This document shows positions 45,478 through 54,902 of a stretch of 64,000 nucleotides of DNA, piece by piece (position 1 is the stretch's first letter; every line of letters starts with the position of its first letter). The position numbers and the translations under genes were made by a program. The notes below the pieces were generated by a model that saw only the letters and a list, made by a program, of their open reading frames with translations, was not told where the DNA came from and ran no database searches. The stretch spans positions 372,001 to 436,000 of the forward strand of contig NZ_BDCM01000014.1 of the NCBI RefSeq assembly GCF_001613505.1. The letters run 5' to 3'. Origin of the DNA: Nocardia mikamii NBRC 108933 (GTDB lineage Bacteria > Actinomycetota > Actinomycetes > Mycobacteriales > Mycobacteriaceae).

Positions 45478-47475
45478 ATGCCGCCGCACTCGCGTCCTCG
45501 CCGATCACAGCCGCCGACGCTGCTCGCGTTGCTGCTGTCGATCGTGTTCGGGTTCGTGCTCGGCTGCTGCGGCCCGGCCGTCGCCGACGAACCGATGCGG
45601 CTCAACGAATACGTGACCGATTCCGCCCAGGTTCTCGACGGTCCGCAACGCGACACTGTGCGCGCGTCGGTGGACGCGCTCTACACCGCGCATCGGGAGC
45701 GGCTGTGGGTGGTCTACGTCCGCGATTTCGGCGGCGTGGACCCGCAGACCTGGGGTCAGCGCACGGCGACCGCGTCCGGATTCGGCGAGCGCGATGTGCT
45801 GTTGTCGATCGCGACCAGCGATCGCTCCTATTCCTTCACCGGCGCGCTCCCGCCCTCGGTGAGCGACGCGGAACTGAATTCGCTGCTCACCGATCAGGTC
45901 GAGCCGCGACTGCACAACGGTCAGTGGGCCGAGGCCGCGGTGGCCGCGGCCGACGGATTGTCCACGGCCATGGGCGATTCCGGTGGTGTCGGGATCTGGC
46001 CGCTGATCGTGATCACCCTGATCGTGCTGGGAGTGATCGGTGTGGTGCTCGGCTATTCGCAGTTGCGCCGGCGGGCACGGGGGCACGCCGAGGCCGACGC
46101 CGCACGCGCGGTCGACCCGACCGACACCGCCGCGCTGGCTCGGCTCCGCCCGGATCTGCTCGAGTCCCGCTCGGCGCAGGTACTGGTCGACACCGACAAC
46201 GCGATCCGGGCCAGTGCCGAGGAACTGCGGCTGGCCACCGACGAATTCGGCGCCACCGCGACCGCACCGTTCGCCGCCGCGCTCGAGTCGGCGAAACGGG
46301 CGATGGCACATGCCTTTTCGATCCGCCAGCGGCTCGACGACGATATCCCGGAAACCCCTGATCAGCGCCGTGATCTGCTGGTCGAGCTGATCGCCACCTG
46401 CGGGCGGGCCGACGCCGAACTCGACGACAAGGTGGCCGAATTCGACGCGATGCGCAATCTGCTGATCGACGCGCCGCAACGGCTGGACACGCTGACTCGC
46501 GATGTGGTCGATCTCACCGTGCGGCTGCCGCGCTCGGAGCAGACCCTGCGGCAGCTGCTGGCCGCACAACCGGAATCGGTCACCGCGCCGGTGCGCGACA
46601 ACGTGGCGATGGCACGGGAGCGAATCGGGTTCGCCGAGAACACGATCGAGCAGGGCCGCCGGGCCGCGGCCGAGCCGGTCGGCCGTCAGGGCGGGGTGGT
46701 CGCGGCGATTCGCGGCGCGGAGGCCGCGGTGGCCGCCGCCCGCACCCTGCTCGACGCCGTGGACACCGCCGAAACCGATATCACCCAGGCGCGGGCCGGC
46801 CTGCCCGCGGCGATCGACGAACTGGGCCGCGACCTCGAGACCGCGCAAAGCCTGACCGAACACGGCGGCCCGGAACTGGCGGCGGCGATGTCGGGCGCCC
46901 GCACCGCGTGGGAAGCGGCCCGGACCGCCGGGGACCGCGATCCGCTCGGCACGTTCCACCGCGCGGTCGCGGCCGATACCGCACTGGATCGCGCGGTGGC
47001 GGCGGCCGGTGAGCGCAAACTCGCCGCCGAACAGCTGCGGCGCCGCCTGGACCAGGCCGTGACCGCCGCGCAGAGCCAGGTCCGCGCGGCCGCCGATTTC
47101 ATCGACACCCGCCGCGGGGGTATCGATGCCGCGCCCCGCACTCGCCTGGCCGAGGCGCAGCGCAATCTCGATCGGGCGCAGCAGCTTTCGGCCACCGACC
47201 CGCAGGCGGCACTGAGCAGTGCGCAACAGGCCGCCGATCTGGCCACTCGCGCACTGCACGCCGCCGAGGCCGATGTGCGGGAGTGGCAGACCCGTCGCCC
47301 GGCTTCGGGGACGTCACAGGCCGGTGCGGTACTGGGCGGAATTCTGATCGACAGCCTGCTGCGCGGCGCGGGCAGTGGCTATCGCGGCCGTTCGATGGGC
47401 GGATCCGGATGGGGTCCGGCCTCTTTCGGCGGCTCCGACAGTTCCCGCCGGATCAGCCGCGGCGGGCGATTCTGA
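45478..47475 (+). CDS. TPM-domain exported membrane protein with long coiled-coil region
   Basis: 665 residues. Signal-like start (LLALLLSIVFGFVLGCCGP), then a TPM phosphatase-like domain at about 38-165 (YVTDSAQVLDG; LWVVYVRDFGG; ERDVLLSIATSDRSYSF). One membrane helix lies near 175-195 (WPLIVITLIVLGVIGVVLGY). Some 400 residues of Ala/Arg/Glu-rich helical sequence follow, and a Gly/Ser-rich end (GGSGWGPASFGGSDSSRR). Function unknown; TPM proteins are tied to membrane quality control. TACATT (45466-45471) stands 6 bases before the ATG, a leaderless arrangement. Confidence 0.87.
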   Translation: MPPHSRPRRSQPPTLLALLLSIVFGFVLGCCGPAVADEPMRLNEYVTDSAQVLDGPQRDTVRASVDALYTAHRERLWVVYVRDFGGVDPQTWGQRTATASGFGERDVLLSIATSDRSYSFTGALPPSVSDAELNSLLTDQVEPRLHNGQWAEAAVAAADGLSTAMGDSGGVGIWPLIVITLIVLGVIGVVLGYSQLRRRARGHAEADAARAVDPTDTAALARLRPDLLESRSAQVLVDTDNAIRASAEELRLATDEFGATATAPFAAALESAKRAMAHAFSIRQRLDDDIPETPDQRRDLLVELIATCGRADAELDDKVAEFDAMRNLLIDAPQRLDTLTRDVVDLTVRLPRSEQTLRQLLAAQPESVTAPVRDNVAMARERIGFAENTIEQGRRAAAEPVGRQGGVVAAIRGAEAAVAAARTLLDAVDTAETDITQARAGLPAAIDELGRDLETAQSLTEHGGPELAAAMSGARTAWEAARTAGDRDPLGTFHRAVAADTALDRAVAAAGERKLAAEQLRRRLDQAVTAAQSQVRAAADFIDTRRGGIDAAPRTRLAEAQRNLDRAQQLSATDPQAALSSAQQAADLATRALHAAEADVREWQTRRPASGTSQAGAVLGGILIDSLLRGAGSGYRGRSMGGSGWGPASFGGSDSSRRISRGGRF

Positions 47476-47485
47476 TCTGCTCGTC

Positions 47486-47944
47486 TCACCGTGCCGGCGG
47501 CACGGCCTCGCCGGTGCGCGTCGCGAGCCACTGCTGCAGTTCGATCAGGTTGCCCTCGGGATCGCGCAGATAGGCGCAGCGCAGGCGTCCGTCGTATTCG
47601 ACGGGCTCGCCCGAGATTTCGGCACCGCGGGCAGTGATCGCGGCCAGATAGTCGTCCAGATCGTCGACCCGCAACGACACCATCGCCGCGTCGGCGGGCA
47701 GGACCGGCCCCACGTCACCACTCGACGACGAGCGAGAGTCGATCCCGGACCGCAGGGTATCTCCCAGCGCCGCCGCCAGATTCGCGCGCTCGTGCAACGC
47801 GAGCGTGCTGCCCAGCTCGGGTATGAACGCCGCGTAGGGCGCGCGCGGGTCGTCGGTTTGCGGTGTGAGTCCGAGAATGTCGCGATAGAACGCCACGCAG
47901 CGGTCGAATTCGGACACGATCAGGCGGATCTGCGTCAGATGCAC
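47486..47944 (-). CDS. VOC family (glyoxalase/dioxygenase-like) protein
   Basis: 152 residues. Two beta-alpha-beta modules: IRLIVSEFDRCVAFYRDILG at the start and CAYLRDPEGNLIELQQW near the end, the latter with the metal-ligand Glu. TAGATT (47952-47957, minus strand) lies 7 bases before GTG 47944, again leaderless. Glyoxalase, bleomycin-binding and other roles are possible. Confidence 0.85.
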   Translation of the reverse strand: MHLTQIRLIVSEFDRCVAFYRDILGLTPQTDDPRAPYAAFIPELGSTLALHERANLAAALGDTLRSGIDSRSSSSGDVGPVLPADAAMVSLRVDDLDDYLAAITARGAEISGEPVEYDGRLRCAYLRDPEGNLIELQQWLATRTGEAVPPAR

Positions 47945-47978
47945 ATCGGCGAATCTACGCCCGCCGTGAGGGGGTCGC

Positions 47979-48590
47979 TCACAACCAGCCGAGACGTTCG
48001 GCCGCGCGGACGGCCTCGGCACGAGTGCGGGTGCCGGTCTTGCCGATCGCTGCCGAGAGATGGTTGCGGACGGTTCCCTCGGACAGATGCAGCCGCTTCG
48101 CGATGACCCCCGCCGTCGACCCGTCGGACGCGGCGGCGAGCACCTCGCGCTCGCGTGCGGTGAGCGGAGAGGTTCCGGCGGTGAGGGTTTCGGTGGCCAG
48201 CGCCGGATCCACCACTCGCAGGCCCATGTGCACGCGCCGCACCGCATCCGCCAATTCCCGCGCGGGCGTGTCCTTCACGACGAATCCGCCGGCTCCGGCG
48301 TCGATGGCGCGGCGCAGGTAGCCGGGGCGGCCGAATGTGGTCACCATCAGAATCCGGATATGCGGGAATTCCGCATGCAGCTGCGCCGCCACCGAAATTC
48401 CGTCCATTCCCGGCATTTCCACATCGAGCAGCACCACATCCGGCGTGGTGCGCCGCACCGCGTCGAGTACCTCGTCGCCCCGGCCCACCTCGGCCACCAC
48501 CTCGAGGTCGGCTTCCAGTCCGAGCAGCGCCGCCAGCGCGCCCCGCACCAGCGCCTGATCGTCGGCGAGCAACAACCGGATCACCGGCAT
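47979..48590 (-). CDS. NarL/LuxR-type response regulator (DesR-like)
   Basis: 203 residues. Receiver domain: LLLADDQALVRGALAALLG with the phospho-acceptor Asp in DVVLLDVEMPGMDG, T/K region VTTFGRPGYL and VVKDTPA. The C-terminal HTH is LTAREREVLAAASDGSTAGVIAKRLHLSEGTVRNH (spread over about 140-175). It is the partner of the histidine kinase upstream and probably controls the ABC transporter genes. Confidence 0.93.
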   Translation of the reverse strand: MPVIRLLLADDQALVRGALAALLGLEADLEVVAEVGRGDEVLDAVRRTTPDVVLLDVEMPGMDGISVAAQLHAEFPHIRILMVTTFGRPGYLRRAIDAGAGGFVVKDTPARELADAVRRVHMGLRVVDPALATETLTAGTSPLTAREREVLAAASDGSTAGVIAKRLHLSEGTVRNHLSAAIGKTGTRTRAEAVRAAERLGWL

Positions 48591-48674
48591 CGCCCCCGCC
48601 GCGGTTCACCGATCGGCATCATCACACGCACAGCTGCGACCCTAATCCGACCGGTGGGGTATCCGCTGCCCGGC

Positions 48675-49868
48675 TCACCTCCGGCCATCGGCCGTCGGGA
48701 ACTCCGCGGCGATCAGCGTTCCCCCGCCGGACGGTGTTTCGACCGTCAGGCTGCCGCCCGCGGCGCGCACCCGATCGCGCAAGCCGGTCAGCCCGGAGCC
48801 GAAGGCACCACCGGACAGCCCTTTTCCGTCATCGCGGACCTCGATCCGCGACTCGCTCACCCACACCCGGCAGTGTCCGGCGCCGCTGTGGCGCACCACA
48901 TTCGTCACCGCCTCGCGCAGGACCCATCCGAAGATCACCGCATATCGCGCGGGGAGCTCGGCAGGATCCGGGAGCTCCGCCTCGATACCGGCGGCGCGCA
49001 GGGCCGTCCGGGCGTTGACGAGTTCGGTCGCGAGCGACACCTCGCGCAGGCCGCCGACGGTATCGCGCACCCCGGTCAGCGCCTCGCGGGCCAGGCGCTC
49101 CACATCGGCCAGCTCCTGCCGGGCGCGGGACGGATCGGTGTCGAGCAGCCGTTGCGCCAGTTCGGTTTTGACGGTGATGACGGTCAGCGAGTGGCCCAGA
49201 ATGTCGTGTACGTCGCGGGCCACCCGGTTGCGTTCCTCCACGATCGCCAGCTCGCCCTGCTGGCGGCGAGTCAGTTCCCGCAGCTGTCCGCGCCGCCGGC
49301 CGACTTCGCGGCCGGTCCACATCACCACCGGAATGAACGCGAAATACAACGGCGCACTGCCGTAATGCAGCGACAGGCCGATCAACAGCGCGGCTGTCCC
49401 GGCCACCACCGCACCGGATTTGGCCGGGGGCAGTACGAACACGGCGCCGGCCGCGACGTAGATGGCGGTGCCCAGACCGGTGACACCCAGCAGCACCGTC
49501 AAACTCGCGGCGAGGGCCGCCAGCGCGCCCACCACCACCCATCGCGGCCATTCATAGGAGACCGGCAGCGCCGCGTGCGCATGCTTCTCCTCCCAATCCG
49601 GTTGCCGGAACGGACCGAAGCACGAGGCCGTCAGCACCCAGAAGACCGCGAGGCAGGCGGCCGCCGCGACGGCCCGCCCGCGATGCCCGTCCTGCCATTG
49701 CGAGACGATCGGCGCGATCAGATACAGCAGCCAGACCAATGCCAGCACCGCGCCGAAGAGCAGGCGTCGATGCTGGATGGCGGTCTGCGGAGCGGGTTCG
49801 TGGTCCATTCTGCGGGCGATCCGGTCCAGCGCTCCCGAAATCGGCCGATCGACCGGAGGTACCCGCAT
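48675..49868 (-). CDS. Sensor histidine kinase (HisKA_3, DesK-like)
   Basis: 397 residues from ATG 49868 (GGAGGG 5 bases upstream). Several membrane helices lie at about 32-160 (LLFGAVLALVWLLYLI and others). The phospho-acceptor motif is RDVHDILGHSLTVITVK; the ATPase part has EAVTNVVRHS, VRDDGKG and GSGLTGLRDRVRAAGG. It is followed by its response regulator and preceded by an ABC exporter, as in many actinobacterial antibiotic- or lipid-sensing modules. Confidence 0.92.
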   Translation of the reverse strand: MRVPPVDRPISGALDRIARRMDHEPAPQTAIQHRRLLFGAVLALVWLLYLIAPIVSQWQDGHRGRAVAAAACLAVFWVLTASCFGPFRQPDWEEKHAHAALPVSYEWPRWVVVGALAALAASLTVLLGVTGLGTAIYVAAGAVFVLPPAKSGAVVAGTAALLIGLSLHYGSAPLYFAFIPVVMWTGREVGRRRGQLRELTRRQQGELAIVEERNRVARDVHDILGHSLTVITVKTELAQRLLDTDPSRARQELADVERLAREALTGVRDTVGGLREVSLATELVNARTALRAAGIEAELPDPAELPARYAVIFGWVLREAVTNVVRHSGAGHCRVWVSESRIEVRDDGKGLSGGAFGSGLTGLRDRVRAAGGSLTVETPSGGGTLIAAEFPTADGRR

Positions 49869-49956
49869 CGTCACCCTCCGTCTCCCGCCTCGGCCGTCGC
49901 CGCCGGATGTCGACGCTACCGCACCGTCCACCGGGGCGGACGGTGCGGCGCGGTGG

Positions 49957-50733
49957 TCAGCGAGCGGTGTCACGCCGGAACAGAACCGCGGCTCCGAGGG
50001 CGAAGACCGAGGCCCAGACCACGATGTTCAGCACCGCGAGCGCGGCGGAACCGGCAGTGGTGTCGCCGAGCGGCAACCGGGCCAGGGTCGCGACGCCGTT
50101 GGTCGGGAAGACCTTCGACACCGTCTCGAACCAGCCGTGCAGCGGCATGAACAATCCACCGGCGAACGACAGCAGTGCCAGCACCGGGCCGAGGATCTGC
50201 ATCACGTTCTCCGAGGGCAGCACATATCCCATGAACAGTCCGAATGCCGCGAAGACCACCGAGGTCAGCCACGCGATCAGGAAACAGCCCACCCACGCGG
50301 CGGTGGTCAGATGCGCGCCGGTCACCGCACCGGCGACGAAAACGACGACGACCGAACACAATCCGAGCACCATCGCGCCGGCCACTTTGGTGGCGACGTA
50401 GGCGGCCGGGCTCAGCGGCGTGAGACGGAGCTGGCGTACCCAACCGGCGGCGCGTTCCACCGCCACCATGGCGCCGCCGCTGGTGGTGGCCAGCATCGCC
50501 CCGTAGACGGCCATCGACACCATCACGTAGGCGGTGACGTTCGCCGACCCGTAGGTCTCGGTGCGCGACGAGTTCTGGGCGCCGAAGATCACGAAGAACA
50601 CCACCGGCATCACCAGGGCGAAGATGACGGTGCGCCGGTTGCGCAGCATGCGGCGCAATTCGAGCAGCAGGAATCCCCAGCTGAACCCGTCTGTGCTCGG
50701 ACGGATGGCGCGGGGCGCGGTCGATGTGGTCAT
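49957..50733 (-). CDS. ABC-2 type transporter permease
   Basis: 258 residues with about six membrane helices; the first follows RRMLRNRRTVIFALVMPVVF, typical of ABC-2 permeases. GAMLATTSGGAMVAVERAAGWVRQLRLTPLS is the conserved cytoplasmic region (residues about 80-110). It starts one base after the ATPase stop, so the two form one exporter. Substrate unknown. Confidence 0.9.
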   Translation of the reverse strand: MTTSTAPRAIRPSTDGFSWGFLLLELRRMLRNRRTVIFALVMPVVFFVIFGAQNSSRTETYGSANVTAYVMVSMAVYGAMLATTSGGAMVAVERAAGWVRQLRLTPLSPAAYVATKVAGAMVLGLCSVVVVFVAGAVTGAHLTTAAWVGCFLIAWLTSVVFAAFGLFMGYVLPSENVMQILGPVLALLSFAGGLFMPLHGWFETVSKVFPTNGVATLARLPLGDTTAGSAALAVLNIVVWASVFALGAAVLFRRDTAR

Positions 50734-50734
50734 C

Positions 50735-51670
50735 TCAGTTGTCTCCGGTCAGTGCGAGGAAGGCGTCTTCGAGATTGCGGCCGGTGATTTCGATGTCGAC
50801 GGCCGGTGTCCTGGTCAGCAGATAGCGGGCGACCACGTCGGAGTCGTTGCCGTGCACCAGCACTCGATCACCGCGCTGCTCGACGCGGTCCACGCCGGCG
50901 AGGGCGAGCAGGCTCGCCGGATCGGCGTCGGGCAGCGTCGCCGAGACCGTGCGGCCGGAAGCCAGATTCTTCACCGACGCGGCACTGCCGTCGGCCACGA
51001 CCCGCCCGCCCCGCACCAGCACGATGCGGTCGGCGTAGGCGTCGGCCTCGTCGAGGTAGTGGGTGGCGAAGACGACGGTGCGTCCGAGACCGGCGTCGGC
51101 GCGGATGGCGTTCCAGAAATCGCGGCGGCCCTCCACGTCCATCCCGGTGGTCGGCTCGTCGAGGATCAGCAGGTCCGGATCGGGCAGCAGCGCGAGAGCG
51201 AAGCGCAGGCGCTGCTGCTGACCACCGGAGCATTTGCCCACCATGCGGTCGGCGATACCGTCGATTCCGGCGCGGACGAGCACCTCCCGGGCGGGGCGCG
51301 GATTGCGATGCAGGGATGCGACGACCCGCACCGTTTCGCCGACGGTGAGATCCGGAAGCAGGCCGCCCGATTGCAGGACCGCCGAGACTCGGCCCGCCGC
51401 AATCGCTTCCGCCGGTGTTCCGCCGAGAATGCGGGCGGTGCCGGCGTCGGGGCGCAGCAGGCCGAGCATCATATCGATGCTGGTGGACTTCCCGGCACCG
51501 TTGGGGCCGAGAAAAGCGACCACCTCACCCGCGGTGACGGTCAGATCGAGGCCGTCGACCGCGCGGACGGGCCCGGCGGAGCTGCGGAAGGTTTTGGTCA
51601 GTCCGCGAAGCTCGATCACCGGTGCGGCGGCGACCCGTTCCGCCGAACCGGATGTCATTGCTGATGTCAT
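50735..51670 (-). CDS. ABC exporter ATP-binding protein
   Basis: 311 residues. Walker A AFLGPNGAGKSTSIDMMLG, signature KCSGGQQQRLRFALALL, Walker B LLILDEPTTGMD and H-loop VVFATHYLDEAD are intact; the C-terminus resembles DrrA-type drug exporters. ATG 51670 follows directly after an 8-bp inverted repeat with no ribosome site; ATG 51658 is an alternative. First gene of a probable operon with permease, kinase and regulator. Confidence 0.9.
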   Translation of the reverse strand: MTSAMTSGSAERVAAAPVIELRGLTKTFRSSAGPVRAVDGLDLTVTAGEVVAFLGPNGAGKSTSIDMMLGLLRPDAGTARILGGTPAEAIAAGRVSAVLQSGGLLPDLTVGETVRVVASLHRNPRPAREVLVRAGIDGIADRMVGKCSGGQQQRLRFALALLPDPDLLILDEPTTGMDVEGRRDFWNAIRADAGLGRTVVFATHYLDEADAYADRIVLVRGGRVVADGSAASVKNLASGRTVSATLPDADPASLLALAGVDRVEQRGDRVLVHGNDSDVVARYLLTRTPAVDIEITGRNLEDAFLALTGDN

Positions 51671-51692
51671 GGTTCCACTGTCGCGTGGAACC
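51671..51692. promoter_or_regulatory. Perfect inverted repeat touching the ABC ATPase start codon
   Basis: GGTTCCAC (51671-51678), 6 bases, GTGGAACC (51685-51692), immediately next to the ATG at 51670 on the minus strand. It could be an operator or an mRNA hairpin that hides the start codon. Confidence 0.6.
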
Positions 51693-51724
51693 GGGGGTCG
51701 TACCTGGCCCGAGCGTCACGACTG

Positions 51725-51746
51725 TGCCATGACAGATGTCATGGCA
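51725..51746. promoter_or_regulatory. 22-bp perfect palindrome upstream of the ABC exporter operon
   Basis: TGCCATGACA-GA-TGTCATGGCA, with 10-base arms. It overlaps the last codons of the oxidoreductase gene (stop at 51739) and lies 55 bases before the ATPase start. A probable binding site for the nearby response regulator or a repressor. TGACAT also recurs twice at the ATPase start. Confidence 0.65.
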
Positions 51747-52659
51747 GCAGGACGATCTTGCCCCGGGTGTGGCCGCGCTCGAGTTCGGTGAACGCCGCGC
51801 GCACCTCGCCGAGCGGATAGGTCGCCGCGATCGGAATCCGGACGGTCCCCGCGGCGGCCAGTTCGGCGAGCTGGGCGAGCACGTCGATGGTGTCGGCGGC
51901 CGCATTGCCCTCCGCCTTGACGCCGTACTTCTCCACGGCGGCGAAGTCGATGATCGTATCGATGCGCTCGGGCTTCACGCCGAGATCCAGGGCGAGTTCG
52001 ACGTAGCCGTTGCCGTGCGTGTCGATGAAGGCGTCGATACCGCCGGGCGCCGCCTCCCGGATGCGCTCGGCGAGACCGTCACCGTATTCCACCGCGACCG
52101 CCCCCAGCTCGCGCAGATAGTCCTGGTTGTCCGGCCCGGCGATGCCGATCACCGTCACCTCGCGGGCCCGGAGCAGTTGCACCACAATGGATCCGACGCC
52201 ACCGGCCGCGCCGGACACCGCGATGGTGTCGCCGGCCTCCGGGCTCACGGCCCGCACGGCGGCGAAGGCGGTGGTGCCCGCGACGTACAGCGATCCGGCC
52301 ACCTCCCAGGACAGGCCCACCGGCTTGGGGGTGACCTGCTGGGCAGGCACCACCACCCGGGTGGCGTGACTGGACCGCTTGTCGCTGAATCCGAGCACCT
52401 CGTCGCCGACGGCGATCCCGCTCACCCCGTCGCCGAGCGCGACGATGCGCCCGGCGAAATCGGTGCCCTCCCCCTCGGGAAAGGTGGCCGGCCACCGTTC
52501 GTGCAGCGAGCCGTTGCGGATCTTGGCCTCGCCCGGATTGATGCCCGCGGCCACCACCTCGACCGCGACCTGGCCGGGTCCGGGCTGCGGATCCGGCACT
52601 TCACGAACCTCGAGTACGTCGACATCGCCGTAACGATCGAACTTGACCGCCTGCGCCAT
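51739..52659 (-). CDS. Zinc-independent quinone oxidoreductase (MDR family)
   Basis: 306 residues from ATG 52659 (MAQAVKFDRYGDVDVLEV). MDR features: VAAGINPGEAKIRNG, FPEGEGTDFAGRIVALGDGV and the NADPH loop VSGAAGGVGSIVVQLLRA. Zinc ligands of alcohol dehydrogenases are absent, as in quinone oxidoreductases. Its end carries one arm of the 22-bp palindrome. Confidence 0.9.
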   Translation of the reverse strand: MAQAVKFDRYGDVDVLEVREVPDPQPGPGQVAVEVVAAGINPGEAKIRNGSLHERWPATFPEGEGTDFAGRIVALGDGVSGIAVGDEVLGFSDKRSSHATRVVVPAQQVTPKPVGLSWEVAGSLYVAGTTAFAAVRAVSPEAGDTIAVSGAAGGVGSIVVQLLRAREVTVIGIAGPDNQDYLRELGAVAVEYGDGLAERIREAAPGGIDAFIDTHGNGYVELALDLGVKPERIDTIIDFAAVEKYGVKAEGNAAADTIDVLAQLAELAAAGTVRIPIAATYPLGEVRAAFTELERGHTRGKIVLLP

Positions 52660-52861
52660 GATCAGGACCTTTCGTCGCACCTGTGGGCGGGGTTCGCCGG
52701 ACCGCAGTCGGCCCGCCGAATCTCGGATTTCTCAGTGCCCGGAACGACTCGGATCACCGCGATATTTCCGTCGTTGCCACTTTTGCGCGCGATTCGCCCC
52801 GATGACGCCCGGGTCTTCGGTTATGTCCGGATCCGGAATACCCGCCGGCGCGGCGATGAAC

Positions 52862-54253
52862 TCAGGCGCCGAGCAGACGCTGCGCCAGGTAGCCCTCCAC
52901 CTGGTCGAGCGCGATCCGCTCCTGCGTCATCGAGTCCCGCTCGCGCACGGTGACGGCCTGGTCCTCGAGGGTGTCGAAGTCGACGGTGATGCAGAACGGG
53001 GTGCCGATCTCGTCCTGGCGGCGGTAGCGGCGGCCGATCGCGCCGGCGTCGTCGAAGTCGACGTTCCAGTTCCTCCGCAGTTGCGCGGCAAGGTCTTTCG
53101 CCTTCGGCGACAGATCGGCGTTGCGCGACAACGGAAGTACGGCGGCCTTCACCGGCGCGAGGCGGCGATCCAGGCGCAGCACGGTCCGCTTCTCCATGAC
53201 GCCCTTGGCGTTCGGCGCCTCGTCCTCGGTGTAGGCGTCGATCAGGAAGGCCATCAGCGAGCGAGTCAGGCCGGCCGCGGGTTCGATCACGTACGGCGTG
53301 TAGCGCTCGTTGGTGTTCTGGTCGAAGTAGCTCAGATCGGTGCCCGAATGCTTGGAGTGGGTCGACAGATCGAAGTCCGTGCGGTTGGCGACGCCCTCGA
53401 GCTCACCCCATTCGCTGCCCTGAAAGTGGAAGCGGTACTCGATATCGACCGTGCGGGTCGAATAGTGCGAGAGCTTCTCCTTCGGGTGCTCGTAGAGCCG
53501 CAGATTCTCCGGGTCGATGCCGAGGTCGGTGTACCAGGCCAGGCGGGTGTCGATCCAGTACTGGTGCCACTGCTCGTCCTCACCCGGCTTGACGAAGAAT
53601 TCCATCTCCATCTGCTCGAATTCGCGGGTGCGGAAGATGAAGTTGCCGGGAGTGATCTCGTTGCGGAAGCTCTTGCCGATCTGCGCGATACCGAACGGCG
53701 GCTTCTTGCGCGCGGTGGTCATCACGTTCGCGAAATTCACGAAGATGCCCTGCGCGGTCTCCGGGCGCAGATAGTGCAGGCCCTCCTCGGACTCGATCGG
53801 CCCGAGGTAGGTCTTGAGCATCATGTTGAAATCGCGCGGTTCGGTCCACTTGCCGACCGTGCCGCAGTCCGGGCAGCCGACGAGATCCATGGACACGCTG
53901 TCCGGATCGTCGATCTTGTGCTTCTCGGCGTACGCCTCCTGCAGGTGGTCCTGCCGGTGCCGCTTGTGGCAGTTCAGGCATTCGACCAGCGGGTCGTTGA
54001 AGACGCTGACGTGACCGGATGCCACCCACACCGGGCGCGGCAGGATGATCGCGGAGTCCAGGCCGACCACATCGTCGCGGCTGGTGACCATGGCCCGCCA
54101 CCACTGCTTCTTGATGTTCTCCTTGAGCTCCACACCCAGCGGACCGTAATCCCACGCCGACCGGGTCCCTCCGTAGATCTCGCCGCTGGGGTAAACCAAG
54201 CCACGACGCTTGGCAAGGTTCGCGACGGTGTCGATCTTCGACTTGGGTGCCAC
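52862..54253 (-). CDS. glyS: Glycyl-tRNA synthetase (single-chain type)
   Basis: 463 residues, the same length as the M. tuberculosis enzyme. It charges tRNA-Gly. Class II motifs: [12 protein letters not shown]-like [20 protein letters not shown] at the start, [20 protein letters not shown] (motif 2 region) and [20 protein letters not shown] (motif 3 region). Four Cys (CLNCHKRH and GCPDCGTV) can form a zinc knuckle. GTG 54253 is chosen from comparison with relatives. The divergent neighbours are two zinc regulators, as in mycobacteria. Confidence 0.97.
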   Translation of the reverse strand: MAPKSKIDTVANLAKRRGLVYPSGEIYGGTRSAWDYGPLGVELKENIKKQWWRAMVTSRDDVVGLDSAIILPRPVWVASGHVSVFNDPLVECLNCHKRHRQDHLQEAYAEKHKIDDPDSVSMDLVGCPDCGTVGKWTEPRDFNMMLKTYLGPIESEEGLHYLRPETAQGIFVNFANVMTTARKKPPFGIAQIGKSFRNEITPGNFIFRTREFEQMEMEFFVKPGEDEQWHQYWIDTRLAWYTDLGIDPENLRLYEHPKEKLSHYSTRTVDIEYRFHFQGSEWGELEGVANRTDFDLSTHSKHSGTDLSYFDQNTNERYTPYVIEPAAGLTRSLMAFLIDAYTEDEAPNAKGVMEKRTVLRLDRRLAPVKAAVLPLSRNADLSPKAKDLAAQLRRNWNVDFDDAGAIGRRYRRQDEIGTPFCITVDFDTLEDQAVTVRERDSMTQERIALDQVEGYLAQRLLGA

Positions 54254-54446
54254 GGTAGAAGCTCTCCCTCTGGATGATGGGTGCAATCGATTCGCCCAAG
54301 CCTATCGACCCCCAGGAGTGCGCCGCGAAGCAGTGTCGCTTCGCAACGAACGCCCGGTACCGGGCCGATGACGAACCGCCGGCCCGCCATCACAGTCTCG
54401 GAGCGCTCACGAGACGCGAAAGACACGGAGAGCCCGGCCTGCCTCC

Positions 54447-54476
54447 TTGACATGCGCACTTATGCATATCAATAAT
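54447..54476 (+). promoter_or_regulatory. Promoter with overlapping AT-rich palindromic element before smtB-zur
   Basis: TTGACA (54447-54452), 18-base spacer, AATAAT (54471-54476). The spacer holds TATGCATA (54461-54468), a perfect palindrome inside an AT-rich patch. Its position fits an ArsR/SmtB-type operator for autoregulation. A ribosome site AAGGAG follows before ATG 54507. Confidence 0.6.
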
Positions 54477-54506
54477 GGCATCGGTTTCCAATAAGGAGTT
54501 GGTTCG

Positions 54507-54902
54507 ATGACCGCCGACAGCGGTGTGCCCGCACGTCGAAGCCGCGTCGCCGTCGAGGCGCCCACGCCGATCCCGCACGACCCGTACCCCTACCGCGCCC
54601 CGACCGCTCCCGCGGTCCCCGCCCGCACCACCCTCGACAACGCGGGTGAACTGCTGCGCGCGCTGGCCGCGCCGGTGCGGATCGCGATCGTGCTGCAGCT
54701 GCGGGAATCGCCGCGCTGTGTGCACGAGCTGGTCGATACGCTGGGCGTCACGCAGCCCCTCGTCAGCCAGCACCTGCGCATTCTGAAGTCCGCGGGCGTG
54801 GTGCGCGGTGAACGCACCGGCCGTGAGGTGATCTACGAACTGGTCGACGACCATCTGGCACGCATCGTCGTCGACGCCGTCGCACACGCCGAGGAAGGAT
54901 GA
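54507..54902 (+). CDS. smtB: ArsR/SmtB family zinc-responsive repressor
   Basis: 131 residues. A Pro/Arg-rich leader of about 40 residues is followed by a winged helix: ELLRALAAPVRIAIVLQLRE, ELVDTLGVTQPLVSQHLRIL and YELVDDHLARIVVDAVAHAEE. The last segment has Asp/His residues for a metal site on helix 5 (DDHLARIVVDAVAHAE). In M. tuberculosis the homologue releases DNA with zinc and controls zur. It overlaps zur by 4 bases, so they form one operon. Confidence 0.92.
   Translation: MTADSGVPARRSRVAVEAPTPIPHDPYPYRAPTAPAVPARTTLDNAGELLRALAAPVRIAIVLQLRESPRCVHELVDTLGVTQPLVSQHLRILKSAGVVRGERTGREVIYELVDDHLARIVVDAVAHAEEG

Noticed and set aside
52643-54277. A 544-residue plus-strand frame opposite glyS
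   Set aside because: Antisense shadow of glyS.
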